DNA from: Paraphoma chrysanthemicola
Taxonomy: Eukaryota; Ascomycota; Dothideomycetes; Pleosporales; Phaeosphaeriaceae
Direction: 5' to 3'
NCBI GenBank assembly: GCA_020744225.1
Contig: JAGMWG010000004.1
Coordinates: 1,240,001 to 1,304,000, forward strand
DNA: 64,000 bases
In this document: positions 54,992 to 64,000 of the stretch, one piece after another
Layout: each line of letters starts with the position of its first letter
Numbering within the stretch: the first letter of the stretch is position 1
Made by a program: the position numbers and the translations under genes
The notes under the pieces: model-generated
Database searches by the model: none
What the model was told of the DNA's origin: nothing
The model's input: only the letters and a program-made list of their open reading frames with translations

Positions 54992-56113
54992 ATGTCGTCA
55001 TCCTCACAAGTCACCGAGTCTTGGATTGCCTCGTTCTGCGGGCTGCTTGGGCACGAATACTTTGCCGAGGTTTCGGAGGATTTCATCGAGGACGACTTTA
55101 ACCTCACGGGCCTGCAATCGCAGGTACCCATGTACAAGGAGGCGCTGGAAATGATTCTAGACGTTGAGCCCGAGGACGACGACGAAGACGAAGAGGAGGA
55201 GGATGACGATGACGAGGAAGAAGAGGACGGCCTCGGCGACGACCGAGCGCCAGGTTATCGCAGAGCCGGCGACCGCAGACATCTACGGATAGCGTCCGAT
55301 CTCAGCGTGATAGAGAGCTCCGCCGAGCTGCTATACGGCCTCATACACCAGCGCTACATCACCTCTCGACCAGGCATCCAGCAAATGGCAGAGAAGTACG
55401 AGCTACAACACTTTGGTACATGTCCACGCGTCCACTGCAACTCGTGCAAAGTCCTTCCGGTTGGTCTGAATGACAGCCCAGGTCACGAAACCGTCAAACT
55501 CTTCTGCCCCTCCTGCCTCGACGTCTACACGCCGCCAAACTCGCGGTTTCAAACAGTCGATGGCGCATTCTTCGGCACCACCTTCCCCTCCCTCTTCTTC
55601 ATGACTTTTACAGACCTCGACATTGGCGGCGGCCTGCGCAGTAACGCTTCCGCGACCATCGACGCGCTAGCACAGCTCCAGGCACAAACTTCGGATGGCA
55701 AATCACGCAACACCACTCCCTCGAACGTAACATCGATAAACGGCATAGCACCACATAACCTCGCCCCCGGTCTCGGGACCGGAAGTATCTACGAGCCGCG
55801 CATCTATGGCTTCCGCGTCAGTGAGCGCGCGCGTACGGGCCCACGAATGAAATGGTTGCGAATGCGTCCTCAGGACGTGACCGAGTTGGACGAGACACGG
55901 CGATACTGGGAAGACCGTGACGACGACGCGGATCGACCCGATGACGACGATCTGAACATGGTGGACGTTGCAGAAGGAGGCAAGGCTGGTGTCTCTGCAG
56001 ACAGGCGAAAGAAGGCGATCCGCGCAAGGAGGCGGACAGCGAACGGGTCGAATGCCGTGGCAGGAGGAGGCAGTCCCATGGATACAAACGGTGTAGGTGC
56101 AGGGCCGGGCTAG
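54992..56113 (+). CDS. Casein kinase II regulatory (beta) subunit
   Basis: Single exon, 373 residues from the ATG at 54992 (upstream opening is GTG). It begins SWIASFCGLLGHEYFAEVSE, then DDFNLTGL, an acidic insert (residues about 70-90, almost all Asp/Glu), and the zinc finger CPRVHC...CPSC (Cys144, 149, 172, 175), with FFMTFTDL following. A non-conserved insert (LQAQTSDGKSRNTTPSNVTS) precedes YEPRIYGFRVSE. The C-terminus is charged. The beta dimer tethers two catalytic subunits and tunes substrate choice. The length exceeds the animal protein (about 215) because of the acidic and linker inserts, as is usual in fungal CKB1-type subunits. Confidence 0.94.
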   Translation: MSSSSQVTESWIASFCGLLGHEYFAEVSEDFIEDDFNLTGLQSQVPMYKEALEMILDVEPEDDDEDEEEEDDDDEEEEDGLGDDRAPGYRRAGDRRHLRIASDLSVIESSAELLYGLIHQRYITSRPGIQQMAEKYELQHFGTCPRVHCNSCKVLPVGLNDSPGHETVKLFCPSCLDVYTPPNSRFQTVDGAFFGTTFPSLFFMTFTDLDIGGGLRSNASATIDALAQLQAQTSDGKSRNTTPSNVTSINGIAPHNLAPGLGTGSIYEPRIYGFRVSERARTGPRMKWLRMRPQDVTELDETRRYWEDRDDDADRPDDDDLNMVDVAEGGKAGVSADRRKKAIRARRRTANGSNAVAGGGSPMDTNGVGAGPG

Positions 56114-56496
56114 TGTCCCACCGAAGATGTTTCGTATGCATCGCCTATATAGTGTGACACTGATCAGGCTACTCATTGGGGCTACAGCGAGCCTGTGCTT
56201 GACCGCGAGGAGCTCGAGATGATTGTAGGTAGTGCTAGAGTGGCTACCGAGGCATGATAGTTTGGGCCCGTGAAAGACGTTCTTCTTCTATATCACAGCT
56301 TTGAGGAGCATGCGCAGGGCGGGATTGACTTGGGTTATTACTTTGGATGACTACATTCGTGAGCACGAGGAGACGCTCGAGTGCATGAAAGAATTTTGTT
56401 ACATTGCATTATCACGTATCATGCTTTTTACGTGTTATGTGAAATGTACGTATCGATTACATCCACATGACATCTCTCCCTCCAGATGGCATAATC
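56114..56496. other. Intergenic between convergent CK2 beta and Cys/His gene
   Basis: 3' flanks of two convergent genes. Nothing else supported. Confidence 0.55.
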
Positions 56497-57817
56497 TCAC
56501 GGTCTTCGCCTGGCAGGAGCGGAGTACAAGTGCGGATGCTTGTTCCGATAATGCTTCAGGCGTGCGTCCTGCCTTTTAAACACTCTCTCGCATCCTTCCG
56601 CTTCACAATGATATTCGCGGGAAAGGCCCGAGTGCGACGAACGCATGTGTCGGAGGAGATTGCCTCGTCTGTATTCTCCAACGAATTTCTGTGAGCAATC
56701 CGGGCAAAGTAAGTCGGCGGGTGTGTCTGAAGTTGGAGGAAGGAGGATTTGGACATTGGGGACGTTGTGAGGCGTAGTGGGTGCTGGCGGTTCAGGATTC
56801 GCGGCGCGTGTTGTTTGAATGGGCGGAGATGACAGAGTGGATGGTCGTATTATTCCGCGACTGAATAGGCGATCAGAAAATGGTGCGTGCTGGTCACGCC
56901 CTTGTATCCAGTTTTCCATTGAAAAGGTAGTGGCTCCTTCATCTTGTAGTCCAGCAAGCGAATAAGACGTTAGCGGTTGATTTTGTTCACTCAGGTCACC
57001 TATATGTAGCCGTGTAAGTGGTTCTCCTTGATGCCCCGTGAATAATGGGTCGTCGTCCATGCTGATTGAGTAGGATCGGTTGAGCTCTACACGCGATAGG
57101 CCGCTAGAGTGTTCGATGCCATAGCCAACATATTGGAGGTCGCTTTCGTCCATCACTCTGTCTGCATTGTCTTTCCTCGAAGCACCAAGGAATGGTGATG
57201 TGGCTATCATGTCGTGATCGGGTTGTGCCCTTGGAAACGCCGAAGCGGGGAGAAAACCTTGAGCTCCAGCTGTGGTCAAGGTTTAGCTTCATCCACAAGG
57301 CAGTTTACGAATTGCACCACTTACTCCATGGTATTGGAATCTGGTCCGCATCAGGATACAATATCCTGTACAAATGCACCCACTGCTCCAAGGTTGCGTG
57401 ATCTCCCCTCCGTAGAGGTCGCGCATCGTGACATAATGCTCCATGAAAGGAGTTGTACTCGTTTTCGCTCACTATATCGCTATTGCAGGTCGGGCATCTC
57501 CTCAGGAACCGCAGATGGGGTTGCCGGCCGGATTGAGGTCGAATGAGATGCCGTCTCACCTCGGACATCGTTTGAGCAGTCACTCCATTACATGAGTGAG
57601 GCATGCTTCGAGCCTTCTCATGTACAAACACAGGACATCCCAATTTCGGTCTTTGTCTCACGGGAAGAGACTTTGGTAATTGCGTGGCGGCGCCAACGTG
57701 TGTGGATGGAAAATGACCTTCGTCGACATCATCTCCAGCGTTGCTGTGAGACGTACGGCCAACTTCTGTAGATGTATGCCCGTCCGGCCAGGGTTCTATA
57801 GATAGGTGCGAGGCCAT
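56497..57817 (-). CDS. C2H2 zinc-finger protein with fungal Cys/His N-terminal domain
   Basis: Exons 57325-57817 and 56497-57269 (55-bp intron, GTAAGT donor, phase 1), 421 residues. The N-terminal domain (about 61-164) has Cys61, Cys76, His90, Cys108, Cys111, His125, Cys129 and a closing EQWVHLYRILYP...PIPW segment, the pattern of a fungal-specific domain often written CPxxK...C...VKxHLxRxH...CxxCxxxF...H...C. The C-terminus carries two classical fingers: C353-x2-C356-x15-H372-x4-H377 and C386-x4-C391-x12-H404-x4-H409. The middle is disordered. Probably a nuclear DNA- or RNA-binding protein; no known name. It is divergent from a gene that carries the same N-terminal domain. Confidence 0.82.
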
Positions 57818-58273
57818 GTCGCGCCATCAGGATTATGAGGTGAAGACTTTCTGGACAGGTTCAGTTGTACTTGTGCAAGTCAGCCTCCGAAGAAATTTTG
57901 TGGCCCAGGACGTGTGACGATGCACGAGAATCTCATCGTTCTTGTCGCCGGAGCCGGCATTTCTGAGCGAGGACTGAAGATTCTGCAGACACTTACTGGA
58001 CGTTCTTGCGAGGCATCGCAGTTGCAGACGCTTGGCAAAATTGGAGGAATGACACAGGAGGACGGGTGGACGGGCAGACGGGCAGCTGGGCAGATGGTCA
58101 TGCGGACTCGGTCGTCTATCAGGATTTCCATCCAATCGAACACCGCATGCCCCGTTCCGCCCAGGGGCCCAGGGCGGCAATTAGTGTATCGCTGGATTCA
58201 TATTCGCTGCGCGTTCGCCCACTTACCAGTCCTCCATTCCTCAGTTCCAGTTTTCCACCCCCAAGCTGTCACA
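57818..58273. promoter_or_regulatory. Divergent promoter of the two Cys/His-domain genes
   Basis: 456 bp between divergent starts of two genes that share a domain. Must supply both promoters. An open plus-strand frame (57914-58348) crosses it but is not supported as a gene. Confidence 0.55.
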
Positions 58274-58923
58274 ATGTCCCTCATCGTAAGCCCTGGTGAG
58301 TACTCATTGAAAATCACAATAACTGCACTGAATTCTCTCTCAACGTAGAACTCTTCGCAGACAATCAACAAATCGGCATTGATTTTGGCGAGGCACCATT
58401 TGCACAGGTATGTGTCGGCCACGACCCCTTCTCAACCCAGTCCAAGCGCGATGACTGACGTAAGACAAGGCGGACGCACGCAACTCCAAACCACTATTTC
58501 GCTGCGTTCAAGATGCGGCTGCAAGAATACGTGGCAATGCTACAGGCACGGAGTGCAACTTCACAGCTTCGACCATAGGAGATGTGCGCAAGCATCAAGT
58601 CCGGGTGCACAAAAACGACGTGTACTGGCACAGCGGGTGCCAGAGCCACATCTTGGGCACGAAAGCCGACTATGACAGTCACGTGGGGGGCTGTGATATC
58701 AGACTCGGCACCGACACCAATCAAGCTGCAAAGGAGCGTGCGTGGAGGGATCTTTTCAGGAAATTGGAGCCTGGACTCCCGTTTCCACTGACGCCATGTG
58801 AGAAATCCATCGAGCGCCTCACACGTCGGGTGCAATGTCATCTAACAAAATGCAGACAAGAACCGTCACACTTGGTTTGATGCAAATGTCTACGAGTTGC
58901 GCTATGACTACAACCGCTTGTAG
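58274..58923 (+). CDS. Short protein with the same fungal Cys/His domain (158 aa)
   Basis: Four exons (58274-58295, 58349-58407, 58470-58797, 58856-58923), introns 53-62 bp with consensus donors. Joined, the domain has Cys39, Cys56, His69, His74, Cys84, His87, His98 and Cys102, then AKERAWRDLFRKLEPGLPFP. It aligns by eye with residues 61-164 of the divergent neighbour: TIGDVRKH against TMSEVRRH, and CQSH against CPTC, so one zinc cysteine is replaced by His. No classical C2H2 pair follows. The frame stays open for 68 codons after the TAG; see the finding. Function unknown; may bind nucleic acid or modulate its neighbour. Confidence 0.68.
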
Positions 58924-60623
58924 CAAGGCGGCGATGCTGAAGCAGGCAAATATGGAGTTGAGGTCCATACTCAGCTGGGGAGAGAGGCACGACAGGTTGG
59001 CAGCAGACATGTTTTGTTGCGCGTCAAGCATGCGGTCAGCGAGGAAACAGAAATTGACAACGTAAATCTTTTTAAGGGCGTACACACGGGTACAGCGAGC
59101 ATTTTCATAGTAACGAATACCACTTCTTGAAACTCAACATCCTGTTCCAGCTGCTCGCTGGGAGCGCTGGCCACGGGCCCCAATTATGTCAGCGGCGCTA
59201 CGGTGAAATGGTCGCGCCGTTCCAGACTCAAGCTAAATTTTCGGGAGCTTTGCAACTTCTCAACCACACCTTTCCGCGACAACACTCATTCGCACCAATC
59301 TGTGCTCGCCCTTGTTCACGATTTGATCGCTCACTAACGCAGCTTGCGTGTATGCGGATTATAACAGGTAAGCTCCCAAGACCCCGTCTTCTGCAGATGA
59401 TTCTTCAATACAACAATCCAACTCCTACAAAACCGTGAAGGACTACACAATCAAAAATGATGCATATCCCAGCACTACAGCTTTCTCAGCGCGTAACCTT
59501 GATATGTTGCTAACGGCCGCGCAGAACCGTTTTGCTATCTCATGAGAGCTTCATCGTTTGTTAAGATGATATAAAGGTACGACTGATCCCCACACCGAAC
59601 ACCCACCCGATACGCCAGCAGAGTGATGATATTACGACACCGGAAAGGCATTCCTCGACCTGAATATATAATGTCGACACTGTCTACGATTAGTTTCAGC
59701 CTTGTCTGACCTGCTCCTCGCTTCACCATTCTCATACACATTCGTCTGCGCGCAGCTGCTAACAGAATGCTTGCAGGTACAATCGCTTCCTTAATTCCTC
59801 CGCGCCATGACGCCGATCCTTGTTTCTCCTGATGATACCCTTGATGCGCCGGGCGGACAGATTGTACTCCTCGGACGGCATCCATCAAAAGCAGGCGTAC
59901 AAACCTGCGGATGTCGGATGGGGGGCTACTTGTTGATACAGCATCACTGATTGCCTACCACGCCACAGACTTGACATCATTAGTCGTGTTGATCTCAAAC
60001 TAACAAGCTTTGCAGGTCAAGGTACGACATATCTACATTCTATATAAGCGGTCCATCTATTCATGATGATACATTGATATTCACACTGTGTGAATGGCGG
60101 CGTTGTAACGAGCGTCTGTCGTACTGATCACCAAAACAAATCTGATTTAATGAGGTATGTTGGGTTTGTTCCATGTTCCGAGAAATGACGCTAATGTGAT
60201 GCAGACTGATCCTTGATGGACTGGCGACTTTTTTTTCAACATTTGCAACGATAGTTCTGTGGTCGTGCAATTGCTGACAATCTCGTCGTAGTATCAAGGG
60301 TGTTTCGATAGGAGCATTGAGATCCAGTACCTGGTAAGTACCACCGATTTGATCCCCCTTTCGTCTGATGAATACAATGATTCGCTGTGTTCTTACTGAA
60401 CTACATTGAAGAAACAATCACCTTGGAGAACTGAATTTACATGCACCAACTCCGTCGTACTGCCCATTGGCTTTGTTTAATCTAAGCTAACTGAGTGTAG
60501 TGGAGTGTCTGCCGTCATCAGACAACCATCCATGTTCAATAGTATAAACAATACCACAAGTTATATCATTTGTTCGCTCTGCCATGTGCTGTCTCTCTGT
60601 ATGTGGCGAGTGCCATCCGTTTA
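58924..60623. other. Long intergenic region with open continuation frame
   Basis: About 1.7 kb, AT-richer than its surroundings. The first ~200 bp continue the frame of the short Cys/His gene after its TAG (to 59130). The rest shows only short unsupported frames on both strands, possibly decayed sequence. Confidence 0.45.
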
Positions 60624-61654
60624 CTATGCACTTGCGCAGTGACCGCCATCTAGGCCAAGTCAGTCGTCTCGTAGATGAACCATAATTATGGGGTTACTTA
60701 CCAACTCTCAGGTCTGCGCCAGTCATAAATCGGCTGCCGTCTGCCAAAAGAAATACTGCTGGGGCCTTGAAGTCCTCTGGAACGCCTAGTCTTCCAAGAA
60801 GCGCACCAGCCATCCACGTTTTCTCAACCTCTGGATCCTCCGCCAGCAATTCGTCAGTCATCGCCGTTCTAATATACTACAGCTATGTCAGCCTCGCGTA
60901 TTTAAGGCTGAAGCCTTTCTCGGCTTACACCAGGAGACAAGGTATTGATTCGAATGCCATACTGCCCCCATTCCTGTGATAAAGAACGACACATCTGGTG
61001 GACAGCGGATTTACTCGTGTTGTATGCGCTACATTGCAAGCCCTGATTACGCATTAGCTGGATGAGCCGGGGCAAATAATGTCCGAAGATACGTACTCTG
61101 TTGGCGATCTGGCCTGACATACTCGCTATCAATACGATCGCCCCGCCATTGCCTTTCTCCTTCAGTATCCTTGTCACATGCTTCACGGATATGAAGGCGC
61201 CGACAACATTCACGCGAAGAATGCGCTCAAAGTCAGACGCTTCATAATCGAGCGCCGGAGTCGTCTGCTGTATGCCTGCGCATGCAACCATACCACTCAA
61301 CGGCGCATGTTGTTGATCGCCAATATTTGCAATCTCTCTGAGTGCATTAGCAACCTCTTCTTCACTGGTCACGTCGCATTTCCGGTACGACACCGTGACC
61401 CTGTTCTCCTTTGCAATATTTGAAAGAGCGGACCATTCGACACCATTGGGCTCAGGCAGGATGTCTAGGCACGCTGCATGGCCGCCAGCTTCCGTGATGG
61501 CAACAGCGAGAGTGAGACCGAGACCACGCCCGCCGCCGGTGATTGCAACTGTCTTGCCGACCAGAGAGAACAGAGTGGATATTTGTGGACGTGGTCCGTC
61601 AGAAGAGCAAGAAGTGGCCGTTTCAACGACAATCTCAATCGCTGATGGTGACAT
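60624..61654 (-). CDS. Short-chain dehydrogenase/reductase (polyol dehydrogenase-like)
   Basis: Four exons (61097-61654, 60929-61042, 60702-60876, 60624-60649), 290 residues. The cofactor motif TGGGRGLG (residues 39-46) is followed by CLDILPEPNG, VACAGIQ and the catalytic YNTSK (Tyr193, Lys197) in the second exon. The third exon supplies SPGYIRTAMTDELL and LGRLGVPEDFKAPAVFLLAD, and the last 26-bp exon completes VDGGHCASA. The pattern fits the fungal NADP mannitol/sorbose reductase-like group. An upstream in-frame ATG (61714) would add 20 hydrophobic residues; the internal ATG (61654) matches the family better. It is divergent from a sugar transporter, suggesting sugar or polyol use. Confidence 0.9.
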
Positions 61655-62276
61655 GGTGGTAGGTGGAAGGAAAAGTAGAATGTCTGGGAATAACGTCAAC
61701 AGCGCAAGAATCATATATGGGGATCATGTAGTAGTCCAAACACACAGTGACCTCTCCAGCCAGATACACGTTGTACAGGAATTCTGCATACGGCAAGCCG
61801 AGATTGAGAGAGGAATGTCCTCTTGCGGTTCTTCCGCATCAAAACCTTGGCTCGTGCGCTCCGTATCTAGACTTCAAGAAGCCCCTCGCGTAAAGAAGAC
61901 AGCCGTATTTTCAGCTGTATGGCCCATGAACTTATGTCACGGTTGTTGCGCCTGTCCGACCGAATAGGCGTTGTTAAGCGCTCCTCTCCCAGCTAGTGTG
62001 CGCCCCGGGACCGAGGGTGCTTGCGCTTCACACTACCCGAGTAGGTAATTCTTCAATGTGGAAAATGCACAACACCATGGCGTCTCATAAGCAGCTGCAC
62101 AATCCGGGGCTCCAGAAAGCGCAATGGCGTCTCCGCTATCTGTTATGCCGGGCCGCACCTCTCGACTCAATCCGAAGAGCTGGTATTTAGCTCAATGCTT
62201 CCCCAGATTCCAGACTGCACCAAGCAAGCATTTGTGCATTGTCACTTGTCGATCTTACGTTTGAAAATACTTCCTC
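61655..62276. promoter_or_regulatory. Divergent promoter, dehydrogenase / sugar transporter
   Basis: About 620 bp between the chosen starts. It would contain shared control elements for both genes, including a TATATATGG sequence close to the dehydrogenase side. No other gene. Confidence 0.55.
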
Positions 62277-64000
62277 ATGACTATTCTTGTTGGTAGACGC
62301 CTTAATTGGGCTATCACAGCCACTGCAGGCTCTGGCTTCTTACTCTTTGGGTATGATCAAGGTGTTATTGTAAGGCACGGCATGCTACACAAACAATAAG
62401 AGTACCTTCTTATATCTTACAGTCTGGGCTTCTCACTGGTATCGCCTTCACCCGCACCTTCCCGGAAATCGATACTGTCAACGGTGGAGGCGGTAGTTCC
62501 TCACTCCAAGGGACTGTTGTTGCCATCTACGAAATTGGATGCTTCTTTGGTGCTATCTTCTGTTTCATGTTTGGGGAGAGGCTCGGCCGCAGGAAGTGCG
62601 TTATGCTTGGATGCATAGTTCTCTGCGTCGGTGCTGCGCTCCAGGCTGCTGCATATGGCATTCCTCAGATGATAGCAGGACGGATTATAGCGGGTTTGGG
62701 AAATGGCATGAATACTAGCACGATTCGTAAGTCTCAGATTCCACTAAGTAAGCTTGTTTGCTGACGTGGGCGCGTGTGTAGCTGTTTGGCACTCTGAGCT
62801 CATGAAAGCAAATGATCGTGGCCGCGGTTTGTGCATCGAACTGGCCATTACCATTTTTGGCGTCATGGTCAGCTATTGGGTTGACTACGGCATGAGCTAC
62901 GTGTCGAATGACGCTCAATTTCGCTTTCCTCTCGCTTTGCAGATACTCTTCGCTATTGTCACTTTCGTCGGCATCCTCTACCTCCCCGAATCGCCTCGCT
63001 GGCTGATCGCACATGATCGTATTGAGGAGGCTAAGCACATCTTATGGGCTGTGGAAAAGAACGCGAAGGACCTGAGTCCCGATGATGAAGTGCTGAAGCG
63101 CGATCTTGCAGCCATTCAGCATGCAGTTGCGGAGGAAAGAGCTGCTGCAGCAACAACGGGTTTTAAGATGATGCTGAAGAATGGAGAACAAAAATTCCTG
63201 TACAGAACTTTGCTAGGCATTGGCGGTCAGTTCATGCAACAACTAAGCGGAATCAACCTAATAACCTATGTGAGTAATTATCTCAATACTGGTCCGGTAT
63301 CCTCCTAGCTGACTTGATCATAGTACGCTCCGGTCATTTTCCAGCAGTCTGTTGGCATCTCGCGCGATCTCTCCCTCCTTCTCGCTGGCTTCAACGGGAT
63401 AGCATATTTTTTGTCATCCCTGATACCTATCTGGATCATAGATCGTCTGGGTCGGCGCAAATTGATGCTGTTCGCAGCTGCCGGTCAAGCAGGATGCATG
63501 GCTGTACTTGCAGGTACCGTGGCAAATGGGTCAAAGAGTGCAGGCATTGTCGCGATCGTTATGCTGTTTCTCTTCAACTTTTTCTTTGCCGTCGGTCTCC
63601 TTGCCATACCCTGGCTTCTTCCTGCTGAGTACGCACCACTGTGCATCCGTACTCGTGCCGCTTCTCTCGCGACAGCCTCGAATTGGGTAAATCATGCAAT
63701 GTCACCTTCATTGAATCACGATGGACTGTCTGACTTCACATAGATCTTCACCTTCTTGGTGGTCGAAATTACACCCGTCAGCATCAACAACATTGGGTGG
63801 CGTACCTATGTCTACTTCGGAGTCTTCAACGCTTTCTTCCTGCCACTGATCTATTTCTTCTACCCCGAGACGCGCGGCCTTTCGCTCGAGAACATCGATA
63901 AACTGTTCACTGGTGGAAAGGTTTCGATGTACTGGCAGGACAGCTGGGGTGAGGCGGGCGATGTGAGGAGGGCAAGTCTAGCGGAGGACAGGAAGCAAGG
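62277..64000 (+). CDS. MFS sugar transporter (3' end beyond window)
   Basis: Exons 62277-62369, 62423-62726, 62782-63269, 63324-63686 and 63744 to the window edge, 501 residues visible. Sugar porter motifs: LLFGYDQGVISGLL, GERLGRRKCVMLG, AGRIIAGLGNGMNTS, LPESPRWLIAHDRIEEAKH, FMQQLSGINLITYYAPVIF, DRLGRRKLML and YPETRGLSLENID. All introns are 53-57 bp with GTAAGG, GTAAGT, GTGAGT and GTAAAT donors. The visible end is the cytosolic tail after helix 12, so probably only a short part is missing. The family includes hexose, quinate and polyol carriers; divergent pairing with a polyol-type dehydrogenase favours a sugar or sugar-alcohol substrate. Confidence 0.93.

Noticed and set aside
61395..61967. 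Plus-strand 190-codon frame opposite the dehydrogenase
   Set aside because: It is antisense to the first exon of a clear SDR gene and its promoter; no domain.

Overview
The window is nuclear DNA of a filamentous ascomycete (Pezizomycotina). Almost every gene is interrupted by short introns (about 45-115 bp, GT...AG, many with a CTRAY-like branch site just before the acceptor). Genes lie on both strands with no operons. The content is typical of such fungi: Zn2Cys6 regulators, major-facilitator sugar transporters, a Baeyer-Villiger-type monooxygenase, TRAPPII subunit Trs65 and arylamine N-acetyltransferase. Gene style suggests a Dothideomycete, but that is an impression and not a test. I see no rRNA, tRNA, CRISPR array or recognisable transposon.

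Layout. 0-7 kb: G-patch splicing factor (+), an omega-like glutathione transferase and a Pro/Gln-rich conserved protein that may be one gene (-), and eIF3h (-). 7-14.4 kb, all minus: a putative HExxH zincin-like protein, an unrecognised multi-exon protein, and a Zn2Cys6 regulator that appears to need a 4-bp micro-exon. 14.8-31 kb, mostly housekeeping: class 1A-like dihydroorotate dehydrogenase, an F-box-like protein, Prp40, Trs65, an arrestin-like protein, a PPIL3-type cyclophilin, Zpr1, an RNase P/MRP Rpr2-type subunit and the lariat debranching enzyme Dbr1. 31-43 kb: a small unknown protein, an amidohydrolase-2-like protein with missing ligands, Tma7, a sugar transporter, APS kinase, a flavodoxin-fold oxidoreductase and an ammonium transporter. 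45-56 kb: TFIIH subunit Tfb4, arylamine N-acetyltransferase, Baeyer-Villiger monooxygenase, a second Zn2Cys6 regulator and CK2 beta. 56-59 kb: two divergent genes that share one fungal Cys/His domain. 60.6 kb to the end: a short-chain dehydrogenase divergent from a sugar transporter that runs off the window.

Working together. Pre-mRNA processing is well represented (GPATCH1-like, Prp40, PPIL3-like cyclophilin, Dbr1), as are translation and its support (eIF3h, Tma7, Zpr1, RNase P). These look like chance neighbours or conserved synteny. Three arrangements look functional: Baeyer-Villiger monooxygenase next to a Zn2Cys6 regulator (with N-acetyltransferase nearby), dehydrogenase divergent from a transporter, and the divergent Cys/His-domain pair. 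I found no single convincing new multi-gene system. The best leads are the regulator-GST fusion question, the 4-bp micro-exon, the Cys/His pair (one member with an open frame beyond its stop) and the uncharacterised HExxH protein.

All exon borders come from reading splice signals and protein continuity by eye. For every spliced gene with a complete model the summed exon lengths divide by three.
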